Of a stretch of DNA of 5,197 nt, positions 1-5,188 are shown piece after piece. This DNA comes from an uncultured Clostridia bacterium. Its GTDB lineage: Bacteria; Bacillota; Clostridia; Oscillospirales; Ruminococcaceae. Location of the stretch: the NCBI GenBank assembly GCA_946535685.1, contig CAMNDR010000099.1:1-5197 (forward strand), in the 5' to 3' direction. The position numbers were made by a program, and so were the translations under genes. Position 1 is the first letter of the stretch; every line of letters begins with the position of its first letter. The notes beneath the pieces are model-generated. The model was not told where the DNA came from and searched no databases. It was given only the letters and a program-made list of their open reading frames with translations.

Positions 1-625
1 TCCTGTCGGCGACGGTCACGTTGAATGTCCAGGTCGTGGCATTTCCGGCGGAATCCGTCAGGGTCGCCTCGATCGGGTAGACACCGGGCGTTCTGTTGTC
101 CACGGTGCCGGTATAGGTCAGGACGGGAGAGCGGTCGTAGTTATCGCCATAGCCGACCAGGTCTTCGATGTTGAACGCTGCGCCGGTCTTGATGGCGGCA
201 AACTCGCCGATGTTGATGGGCGCAGGCGGCGTGGTATCTGCGACATGGTACTGCAGCGTGACGGTCTGCTCGGTATCACCGAAGCGGCAGGGGATCTCTG
301 CGATGAAATCACCCAATTCATCCGTCGGGAGCAGCATATCCGGATCGGTCAGCTCGGCATTGGTATCGGTGACAAGCGCAGCGGCTGTGAGCTTTTCGTA
401 GACCTCGACGGTCTCACGGCCGGTCATCCGAAGCGGTTCCGTCGGCGGCTCGGTCGGCGGCGCTGTGGGCTGGTCGGTCTCGGGTTCCGTCTCACCCGGG
501 ATCGGTGCTTTCTCCAGTGTCACGGTATCCGGGTCAGAGACTTGCTGTGCCGTGATCGGTACCTGTCCGCAGGCTGTGAGCAGCAGGCTGCACAGCAGCG
601 GCAGCAGGATGGCCTTTCGTTTCAT
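1..625 (-). CDS. Lipoprotein with Ig-like domains, partial (3' end outside window)
   Basis: The reading frame opens at ATG 625 and stays open for 208 codons to the left edge, so only the N-terminal part is present. Residues 1-19 form a lipoprotein signal: Lys/Arg start (MKRK), a hydrophobic core, and lipobox LTAC with the lipidated cysteine at C19. Residues 43-64 are a Pro/Thr/Glu-rich linker (TEPETDQPTAPPTEPPTEP). Residues about 70-130 look like one Ig-like beta domain ending in the characteristic DTTPP junction (130-134), and about 136-207 look like a second (GVYPIEATLTDSAGN). The ribosome site AAAGGAG (633-639) sits 7 bases before the start. The protein is inferred to be anchored on the outer face of the membrane. 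In Clostridia this layout often precedes a catalytic module such as a transglutaminase-like domain, but that part is not visible, so no activity is assigned. It lies 151 bp downstream of the phosphatase gene on the same strand, and I see no convincing promoter of its own. Confidence 0.85.
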   Translation of the reverse strand, partial: MKRKAILLPLLCSLLLTACGQVPITAQQVSDPDTVTLEKAPIPGETEPETDQPTAPPTEPPTEPLRMTGRETVEVYEKLTAAALVTDTNAELTDPDMLLPTDELGDFIAEIPCRFGDTEQTVTLQYHVADTTPPAPINIGEFAAIKTGAAFNIEDLVGYGDNYDRSPVLTYTGTVDNRTPGVYPIEATLTDSAGNATTWTFNVTVADR

Positions 626-650
626 GCGGGCGCTCCTTTCTTCATGCACA

Positions 651-678
651 ATGCGCAATTCTGCGGGGAATTGCGCAT
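651..678. repeat. 10-bp perfect inverted repeat (hairpin)
   Basis: ATGCGCAATT (651-660) is exactly complementary to AATTGCGCAT (669-678), with an 8-base loop. It lies 26 bp upstream of the lipoprotein start and 12 bp from its ribosome site. On the minus strand it is not followed by a T run, so it is a poor intrinsic terminator. It could be an RNA stem in the intercistronic leader or an operator. Confidence 0.6.
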
Positions 679-697
679 CAGGCTGCAGTTTTGTTAT

Positions 698-768
698 GGC
701 AACACCGCACATAGCTGGTGGTGCAGATGTGCCGCCAAGCCGCCAGGCGGGCTTTGTGCGGTGTTGCC
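698..768. repeat. 71-bp MITE-like palindromic element with flanking TTAT repeats
   Basis: The ends are inverted repeats: GGCAACACCGCACA (698-711) is the exact complement of 755-768, and the match extends to 17 of 18 bases (698-715 against 751-768). The inside is GC-rich and contains a smaller stem around CCGCCAGGCGG (740-750). The element is bordered by TTAT on both sides (694-697 and 769-772), which fits a 4-bp target duplication. It begins 8 bp past the stop of the phosphatase gene. A partial, inverted copy lies at 1874-1920. It has no coding capacity, so it would depend on a transposase elsewhere if it is a MITE; a folded RNA or REP-like role is the alternative. Confidence 0.65.
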
Positions 769-776
769 TTATGGTA

Positions 777-1778
777 TCAGAAATAATAATAACCGTCCTC
801 CCTTGCGATAATGCCGGCGGCAAGGAGGTTTTCGAGCTTCAGGCGGGTGCGGCTGTCGGAATGCGTCCGGAGCGCCCTTGTCATCGCCTTTTCAGAAAGG
901 CATCCCCCGTGGTCGGCAAGGATCTCGAACACGCTGCCGAGCTGGTCGATCACACGGTGCGGCGACTGCTCCGGTACGAAAAACAGCAGGCTGCGCAGAT
1001 CCGGTTCGAGCTTCCGGAACAAATCGCCGGCGCAGTGCTTATTGCCCAGGATCGCAAAGGATGCATCATCGTACATGCCTTCATTTTGGAGCTGGTCGGT
1101 GATATTGTTCAGCTCCCGCATCATGCGCTCTCTGGTGAAAAGGCAGCCGGCCTGCAGCAGCAGCTCGGCACGGTCGGCAAGCTCGCCATTCTGTGACAGC
1201 ATCTGCTCCGGGCCGTCGCTGGTGAGCAGGAAGGCGCCGATATCGCCGGTGCCGCGGCCGAAATGATAGGGCGTGTCGGGGATGGTGACGAAGGTGGTGT
1301 AATTCAGGGCGATCATATGCTGATACTGCGAGAGGATGCGGCAGCCGCCCCTGGGATCCCATGCGGCGATCAGACCGTCGCCCACATGGAAGAACAGATA
1401 GCGCCCGTCCGGCGCAAGCGCTGCACAGAGCATGGTACAGGCGAGCTCCTGCACATCACAGCCAAGGTCGCCGGCTTTCCGGCGGATGGCTGCACGGGCT
1501 TCTTCGAGGAGATTTTCGGCGGCATGCTGCTCCGGCATTTCATAGAAACGGTCAAACATGCCGAGAAGCGTGGGAAGAACGGCTTCTGCAACGGATACGG
1601 CACCGTCCCGCGCATAGGCGCAGGAGCCTGCACCGTCACAGAGGACGGCACCTGTCACACCGGTCGCCGGGTCACACCCCGTGACGGCGTGATCTTCGCA
1701 GATCTTGCCGAGCTCTGTATGTGCTGTGCCTGTTCTGCAGTAGCAGCAGTGCTTGAATACTGCCTGTTCCCGTGCCAT
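777..1778 (-). CDS. PP2C-family (PPM) serine/threonine phosphatase with C-terminal winged-helix-like extension
   Basis: This 333-residue protein fits the PP2C_2 type of metal-dependent protein phosphatase, which removes phosphate from Ser/Thr in cytoplasmic proteins. Visible family motifs in order are: CED (27-29), in the place of the usual QD/ED motif; the metal-binding CDGAGS (47-52); HVGDG (131-135); TSDG (186-189); and the closing DDAS (237-240). The aspartates that hold the two metal ions (D48, D188, D238) are therefore present, and the enzyme is probably active. Residues about 262-333 lie beyond the phosphatase fold and look like a small winged-helix domain: predicted helices, then a closing hairpin ending GYYYF. 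There is no signal peptide or membrane segment. The start at 1778 is supported by a near-perfect ribosome site AGGAGGTG (1784-1791), 5 bases upstream. A promoter lies at 1814-1842. The lipoprotein gene follows on the same strand. No partner kinase is visible, so the substrate is unknown. Confidence 0.88.
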   Translation of the reverse strand: MAREQAVFKHCCYCRTGTAHTELGKICEDHAVTGCDPATGVTGAVLCDGAGSCAYARDGAVSVAEAVLPTLLGMFDRFYEMPEQHAAENLLEEARAAIRRKAGDLGCDVQELACTMLCAALAPDGRYLFFHVGDGLIAAWDPRGGCRILSQYQHMIALNYTTFVTIPDTPYHFGRGTGDIGAFLLTSDGPEQMLSQNGELADRAELLLQAGCLFTRERMMRELNNITDQLQNEGMYDDASFAILGNKHCAGDLFRKLEPDLRSLLFFVPEQSPHRVIDQLGSVFEILADHGGCLSEKAMTRALRTHSDSRTRLKLENLLAAGIIAREDGYYYF

Positions 1779-1813
1779 GCGCTCACCTCCTGTCGCTGAT
1801 GTCTTGCTTTCTT

Positions 1814-1842
1814 ATTGTAGCATAGAATGCATCGAAAGTCAA
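1814..1842 (-). promoter_or_regulatory. Sigma-A-type promoter for the phosphatase gene
   Basis: Read on the minus strand, the -35 box is TTGACT (1842-1837) and the -10 box is TACAAT (1819-1814), separated by exactly 17 bp. The predicted start is near 1807, giving a leader of roughly 28 bases that carries the AGGAGGTG ribosome site. It probably also drives the lipoprotein gene downstream. Confidence 0.85.
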
Positions 1843-1873
1843 GGGGGGCGTGGCTTCCATGCGGATGACTTAC

Positions 1874-1920
1874 GGCAGCACCGCACAAAGCCCGCCTGAC
1901 GGCTTGGCGGCGCATCTGCA
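1874..1920. repeat. Partial, inverted copy of the 71-bp palindromic element
   Basis: This stretch matches the reverse complement of the element at 698-768 over 47 bases with three substitutions (44 of 47 by hand alignment). It begins GGCAGCACCGCACAAAGC, which is the outer arm. The second arm is not recognisable past 1920; only a weak GCATGCGG resemblance remains at 1935-1942. No flanking TTAT pair is seen. It is best read as an older, decayed insertion in the gap between two divergent genes. Confidence 0.65.
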
Positions 1921-1945
1921 TCCGCAGGCCGGGGGCATGCGGAAA

Positions 1946-1965
1946 TTTGCACCGGAATGTGCAAA
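1946..1965. repeat. 7-bp inverted repeat upstream of the LamG gene
   Basis: TTTGCAC (1946-1952) and GTGCAAA (1959-1965) are exact complements around a 6-base spacer. The repeat lies 41 bp before the LamG start, followed by an AT-rich tract with a T6 run at 1974-1979. It could be an operator or a weak hairpin. I could not find a convincing promoter for the LamG gene here. Confidence 0.35.
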
Positions 1966-1990
1966 AATCAGTCTTTTTTCCGCTGTTTAT

Positions 1991-2000
1991 GAAAGGGGGG
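1991..2000 (+). promoter_or_regulatory. Ribosome binding site that fixes the LamG start
   Basis: The purine tract GAAAGGGGGG ends 6 bases before ATG 2007. It selects that ATG over the in-frame TTG at 1947, which has no such site, and over the in-frame ATG at 1989, which overlaps the tract. The tract is unusually G-rich compared with the AGGAGG forms of the neighbours. Confidence 0.7.
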
Positions 2001-2006
2001 ATCGCT

Positions 2007-3287
2007 ATGATCCTGAATCAGGCGGCGGATATCCGGCTGGGAACAGCGGAGGTGCAGCGGGTGTGCCTCGGAACACAGACGATCTGGGAGCGCAGCAGCG
2101 AAATGCCGGTCATGACGGGAATGGTGGGCTACTTTGACTGCAGCAAGGGCGTTTCGGCGCAGGGATGGGAAAATCAGGCGGACGGTCCGGATATTTCCTT
2201 CACCGGCAATGTGACGCAGGCCGGCGGCGCTGTGCATATCCCGGCAGGCGGCGGCGGTGCGTTTCCTTGCGGCGTACTGCCGTCAGCGTTTACGCTCTAC
2301 CTCATCGCAAGGGCGGAAAAAACAAGCACATGGCGCTCCGGCAGAGGACAGTTCCTGCTGTCAAGCATTACCACCAACTACGGCATGCTGGGCATTGAGA
2401 TCAGCACGGGCTGGGATGAGCGCAGCCGTCCGGCGTTCCGTTCGGTCAACGGGCTGAACACAGGTGTGATGCTGCCGGGCAATGCGTTCCATGTGCTGGC
2501 GGTCGCTGTCACCGGACAGACAGGACAGTGCTATGCGGACGGGCAGTATGTCGGTACACTCACCTACCGTTCCAATACGCTGCAGCGGCTGTGGCTCGGA
2601 AAGCGGGAAAGCTATGATTCCCGGTATGCCAATGAATACCGCTTCTTCGGCTATGCGCAGACAGCGCATTCGGGCAGCGACATCATCCGGAACAGCGTAT
2701 GGCTGATGCAGCATTTCGGGGTGACGGCGCTGGATGCCGTGCAGTTTGTGGGCTATCTTTCGGCAAACGGTGCGCAGTATCTGGACACGGGCTATGCACA
2801 GCAGTCGGCGGATCTGATGTGCAGAGTGGGCGCACGGATCGACACGGAACCGGCGGCGGCAGCGGATCTGCTGAGCGCCGGAGCAGGTCTGCGGCTGGCC
2901 TATCGTGCGGATGATACCGCCTATCCGCAGGTGCTGTATCTGAGCACCTCACAGACGGTATATGCAGCGGCACATGCGGTGCCGTATGGGAGCAGGGCTT
3001 CGTTTTACCTGCATGTGTGCCCGTATGAAACCCAGATCGGTGCGGGCAGCAGCTATGTATACGGGCTGGAGGACGATGCCGGGGCGCTTGCGTCGGGGAA
3101 TTATCAGATCCTTGGAGAGCGCTTCTGCGGGCGGCTGTATGATGCATTCATCAGCGACGACGAGGAGATCGTGCGGGATCTGGTGCCGGCGGTGCGCACG
3201 GCGGACGGAAAACCGGGGATGTATGACATGGTGACGCATACGCTGCTGACCAATGCGGGGTCAGGGGAATTCGGATACGGAGTGTAG
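2007..3287 (+). CDS. Phage-type structural protein with two LamG/concanavalin-like domains
   Basis: The product is 426 residues from ATG 2007. Residues 1-28 (IRLGTAEVQRVCLGTQTIWE) match a short repeat-like motif, xxLGxxxVxxVxLGxxxIWE, that opens many tail and virion-associated proteins of Firmicute phages. Residues about 38-238 look like a LamG/concanavalin-like jelly-roll: GYFDCSKG opening, an AFTLYLIAR strand, and the CYADGQYVG hairpin. Residues about 247-426 are a second such domain with the classic opening GYLSANGAQYLDTGY (249-263) and the classic closing pattern GRLYDAFI...VRDLVPAVRTADGKPGMYDMVTH...TNAGSGEFGYG. These domains usually bind carbohydrate or stabilise tail fibres. There is no Sec signal, transmembrane segment or sortase motif, which fits a virion or cytoplasm-assembled protein better than a secreted enzyme. 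No other phage gene is in the window, so it may be an orphan remnant or a domesticated gene. Binding target and present function are unknown. Confidence 0.8.
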   Translation: MILNQAADIRLGTAEVQRVCLGTQTIWERSSEMPVMTGMVGYFDCSKGVSAQGWENQADGPDISFTGNVTQAGGAVHIPAGGGGAFPCGVLPSAFTLYLIARAEKTSTWRSGRGQFLLSSITTNYGMLGIEISTGWDERSRPAFRSVNGLNTGVMLPGNAFHVLAVAVTGQTGQCYADGQYVGTLTYRSNTLQRLWLGKRESYDSRYANEYRFFGYAQTAHSGSDIIRNSVWLMQHFGVTALDAVQFVGYLSANGAQYLDTGYAQQSADLMCRVGARIDTEPAAAADLLSAGAGLRLAYRADDTAYPQVLYLSTSQTVYAAAHAVPYGSRASFYLHVCPYETQIGAGSSYVYGLEDDAGALASGNYQILGERFCGRLYDAFISDDEEIVRDLVPAVRTADGKPGMYDMVTHTLLTNAGSGEFGYGV

Positions 3288-3330
3288 ACGTGGAAGCTGC
3301 GTGACCGCAGAGGCACTTTCACAAGTACGA

Positions 3331-3362
3331 TGCCCCGAAGTGCTTTCAAACACTTCGGGGCA
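3331..3362. terminator. 12-bp hairpin between convergent genes, possible two-way terminator
   Basis: TGCCCCGAAGTG (3331-3342) and CACTTCGGGGCA (3351-3362) pair perfectly around an 8-base loop. It is 43 bp past the LamG stop and 23 bp past the citrate synthase stop, where both transcripts would end. Neither strand has a clear T run after the stem, so it may end transcription poorly or protect 3' ends instead. A smaller 5-bp stem lies just upstream (3297-3310). Confidence 0.6.
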
Positions 3363-3385
3363 AATCTGCTGTATGGGTTGTGCGT

Positions 3386-4750
3386 TTACCGCTCGTCGAG
3401 CGGGGTATAGGGTCTCGGATCGTCGATGGCCTTGTATGCCGGACGGATGATCTTGTTGGAGTTGATGAGCTCCTCGATGCGGTGCGCAGACCAGCCGGAA
3501 ATGCGGGCGATCGCAAAGATCGGCGTGTACAGCTCGGCCGGCAGGCCAAGCATTCTGTAGACAAAGCCGGAATAGAAATCCACATTCGCGCAGACGCCCT
3601 TGTAGATGCGGCGCTCGGCGGAGATGACCTCGGCGGCAAGACGCTCGACACGATCGTAGAGCTCGAATTCCTTCTCCCTGCCCTTTTCTACGGACAGCTT
3701 CTGCACGAAGCCCTTGAATACACGGGCTCTCGGATCGGAAATGGAATAGACCGCATGACCCATGCCGTAGATCAGGCCGGAATGGTCAAAGCCTTCCTTG
3801 TGCAGCAGGCTGCGCAGATACTCCCGCAGGGCATCCTCATCCTCCCAGTCGGTCACATGCGCCATCAGGTCGTCGAACATCTGGCAGACCTTGATGTTGG
3901 CACCGCCGTGCTTCGGCCCCTTGAGCGAGCCGAGTGCGGCTGCGATCGCAGAATAGGTATCGGTGCCGGAGGAGGAAACAACATGCACAGTGAAGGTGGA
4001 GTTGTTGCCGCCGCCATGCTCGGCATGGAGAACCAGCGCCAGGTCAAGGAGCTTGGCTTCGAGCGGCGTGAACTGGCAGTCCGGACGGAGCATATACAGG
4101 ATGTTCTCCGCAAGGGACAGGTTCGGGTTCGGCTGGCGGATGATGAGGCTCATGCCGGCCTTGAAGTGATACGCCTGGTAGCCGTAGACGGAGATCATCG
4201 GGAACAGCGAGATCAGCGACAGGCTCTGGCGCAGAACGTTCGGGATGGAGATGTCATTTGCCTTGGCATCATAGGAATACAGCGCCAGGACGCACTTGGC
4301 GAGCGTGTTCATCATGTTGTCGCTCGGCGCCTTCATGATGACATCACGGGTGAAGATCGCCGGCAGATACCGCAGCTCTGCGAGCTTTTTGGTGAAATCG
4401 GCGAGCTGCTGCCTTGTCGGGAGCTTGCCGAACAGAAGCAGATAGGTCGTCTCCTCAAAGCCGGGGCGGTCGTCATCGGCAAAGCCCCTGACCAGATCCT
4501 CGACATCAATCCCGCGGTAATAGAGCTTGCCGTCGCAGGGTACGCTCTGGCCGTCCACGATCTTGGAGGCACAGACGTTGCCGATATGGGTCAGGCCGGC
4601 AAGGACACCCTTGCCGTTGAGATCACGGAGTCCCCGCTTGACATCATATTGGGTGTACAGCTCCGGATTGATGGGAAATTCCGCAGAGCAAAGTGCTGCG
4701 AGGGCGTCGATTTCTGGGCAATTGGCTTCCGAATAGTCATAGCGAGCCAT
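3386..4750 (-). CDS. gltA: Citrate synthase
   Basis: The enzyme condenses acetyl-CoA with oxaloacetate to give citrate and CoA in the cytoplasm. It is 454 residues from ATG 4750, which fits the longer clostridial citrate/2-methylcitrate synthase type. Conserved motifs are: LHAEHGGGNNST (241-252); GPKHGGAN with catalytic H281; GMGHAVYSISDPRARV with oxaloacetate-binding H332 and an arginine at 341; NVDFYSGFVY with catalytic D391; and IARISGWSAHRIEE with R416. All three members of the His-His-Asp set are present, so activity is expected. A preference for propionyl-CoA (methylcitrate synthase) cannot be excluded by eye, but no methylcitrate genes are near. The frame is open up to 4870, but the ribosome site GAAAGG (4760-4765) points to 4750; upstream codons fall in the leader and have poor protein character. 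It stands alone, convergent with the LamG gene and divergent from tRNA-Pro. In anaerobic Firmicutes it usually serves 2-oxoglutarate and glutamate synthesis (inference here). Confidence 0.96.
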   Translation of the reverse strand: MARYDYSEANCPEIDALAALCSAEFPINPELYTQYDVKRGLRDLNGKGVLAGLTHIGNVCASKIVDGQSVPCDGKLYYRGIDVEDLVRGFADDDRPGFEETTYLLLFGKLPTRQQLADFTKKLAELRYLPAIFTRDVIMKAPSDNMMNTLAKCVLALYSYDAKANDISIPNVLRQSLSLISLFPMISVYGYQAYHFKAGMSLIIRQPNPNLSLAENILYMLRPDCQFTPLEAKLLDLALVLHAEHGGGNNSTFTVHVVSSSGTDTYSAIAAALGSLKGPKHGGANIKVCQMFDDLMAHVTDWEDEDALREYLRSLLHKEGFDHSGLIYGMGHAVYSISDPRARVFKGFVQKLSVEKGREKEFELYDRVERLAAEVISAERRIYKGVCANVDFYSGFVYRMLGLPAELYTPIFAIARISGWSAHRIEELINSNKIIRPAYKAIDDPRPYTPLDER

Positions 4751-4852
4751 GGTGATCATCCTTTCTTTTGGTAATGCACGATGTTCCGGCGTTCTGGAGG
4801 TGCTGCAGGAACGCTGTTCCGGCTGCGGCCGGATACATCCGCATAGTATATA
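4751..4852 (-). other. Structured 5' leader of citrate synthase
   Basis: From the predicted start near 4852, the leader is about 100 bases, long for this window. It carries two perfect small stems that share bases and cannot form together: GGAAC/GTTCC (4808-4820) and TCCGGC/GCCGGA (4818-4833). The octamer GTTCCGGC also occurs twice (4783-4790 and 4816-4823). No known riboswitch or T-box motif is recognised. Confidence 0.4.
4760..4765 (-). promoter_or_regulatory. Ribosome binding site that fixes the citrate synthase start
   Basis: Read on the minus strand, GAAAGG ends 9 bases before ATG 4750. A second in-frame ATG (4759-4757) directly abuts this site and is therefore too close to be used, so the MARYDY start is preferred. 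Confidence 0.7.
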
Positions 4853-4858
4853 TTTAAT

Positions 4859-4887
4859 ATTATAACACAAACCGTAAAGAAAGTCAA
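4859..4887 (-). promoter_or_regulatory. Sigma-A promoter of citrate synthase
   Basis: Read on the minus strand, TTGACT (4887-4882) and TATAAT (4864-4859) are 17 bp apart, close to the ideal housekeeping promoter. A second TTGACT lies 12 bp upstream (4899-4894), in too distant a position for the same -10 box. The promoter points away from the tRNA promoter. Confidence 0.9.
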
Positions 4888-4895
4888 CAAAAAAG

Positions 4896-4912
4896 TCAAA
4901 AAAGTTTTTTGA
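4896..4912. repeat. AT-rich palindrome between divergent promoters
   Basis: TCAAAAAA (4896-4903) and TTTTTTGA (4905-4912) are exact complements about a single G. The palindrome lies just upstream of the citrate synthase -35 box and 19 bp before the tRNA -35 box. It could be an operator, a UP-type A/T tract for either promoter, or chance in a very AT-rich region. Confidence 0.4.
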
Positions 4913-4931
4913 AATTTATGCACTTTACCTC

Positions 4932-4960
4932 TTTACAAATCATGCAATCTGTGCTATACT
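4932..4960 (+). promoter_or_regulatory. Promoter of the tRNA-Pro gene
   Basis: TTTACA (4932-4937) and TATACT (4955-4960) are separated by 17 bp, and TGC directly before the -10 box gives an extended -10. The expected start is near 4967, about 8 bases before the mature tRNA end. A TATAAT at 4960-4965 overlaps the end of this box but its spacing (22 bp) is poorer. Confidence 0.8.
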
Positions 4961-4975
4961 ATAATAGTTGTGAAA

Positions 4976-5049
4976 CGAGGTGTGGCTCAGTTTGGTAGAG
5001 CACTACGTTCGGGACGTAGGGGCCGCAGGTTCGAATCCTGTCACCTCGA
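4976..5049 (+). tRNA. tRNA-Pro, anticodon CGG
   Basis: All four arms fold. The acceptor is CGAGGTG (4976-4982) with CACCTCG (5042-5048). The D stem is GCTC/GAGC (4985-4988 with 4998-5001). The anticodon stem is CTACG/CGTAG with loop TTCGGGA, giving anticodon CGG at 5010-5012. The T arm is GCAGG/CCTGT with TTCGAAT. The C1:G72 pair and discriminator A at 5049 suit bacterial tRNA-Pro. CCA is not encoded. It reads CCG codons, which are frequent in the neighbouring genes. Confidence 0.96.
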
Positions 5050-5054
5050 CTGAT

Positions 5055-5100
5055 AAAAGGCTTAGATGAGCAGTGGATGCGTCATCTAAGCCTTTTTGTT
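5055..5100 (+). terminator. Rho-independent terminator of tRNA-Pro
   Basis: AAAAGGCTTAGATGA (5055-5069) pairs perfectly with 5082-5096 around a 12-base loop, whose GCA/TGC ends can pair further. It is followed by T5 (5093-5097) and GTTTT. It starts 5 bases after the tRNA, so the tRNA is a single-gene transcript. Confidence 0.93.
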
Positions 5101-5123
5101 TTGCGGTGCAGGACAGGGGATTT

Positions 5124-5188
5124 CGCTCACTGCGGTGAGCGGCCAGGGCTTTCAGCCCTGGACCTGACCAGCTTTTTCCCTAAAGGGA
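5124..5188. repeat. Cluster of three small hairpins, likely dispersed intergenic repeat
   Basis: Three perfect inverted repeats follow one another: CGCTCAC/GTGAGCG (5124-5141, 4-base loop), CCAGGGCT/AGCCCTGG (5143-5161, 3-base loop) and TCCCT/AGGGA (5177-5188, 2-base loop). I see no coding frame. The phrase CCAGGGC...GCCCTGG next to CCAGCTTTTT resembles short palindromic repeats scattered in gut Clostridia genomes, from memory and not checked. It may continue past the window edge. Confidence 0.5.

Noticed and set aside
698..768. The 71-bp palindrome as a plain intrinsic terminator of the phosphatase gene
   Set aside because: No T run follows the stem on the minus strand, the loop is long, and a second inverted copy exists in a place where no gene ends.
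465..1196. A 243-codon plus-strand frame across the lipoprotein start, the repeat and the phosphatase end
   Set aside because: It crosses two well-supported genes on the other strand and a mobile-type repeat, has no plausible ribosome site, and shows no domain.
1263..1799. A 178-codon plus-strand frame opposite the phosphatase
   Set aside because: It is antisense to the conserved PP2C motifs, and its composition fits a shadow frame.
1947..2006. Extended N-terminus of the LamG protein from TTG 1947
   Set aside because: TTG 1947 has no ribosome site and the 20 extra residues do not resemble the family. ATG 2007 has a strong site at the right distance and starts directly before the known motif.
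3380..4774. A long plus-strand open frame (464 codons) opposite citrate synthase
   Set aside because: It lies fully antisense to an unmistakable enzyme with its catalytic motifs intact. GC-rich codon bias commonly leaves the opposite strand open, and the product resembles no protein family I recognise.
4751..4870. 40 extra N-terminal residues for citrate synthase
   Set aside because: They would be encoded across the -10 box and leader, and are rich in Cys, Arg and Pro unlike the family. The ribosome site supports 4750.
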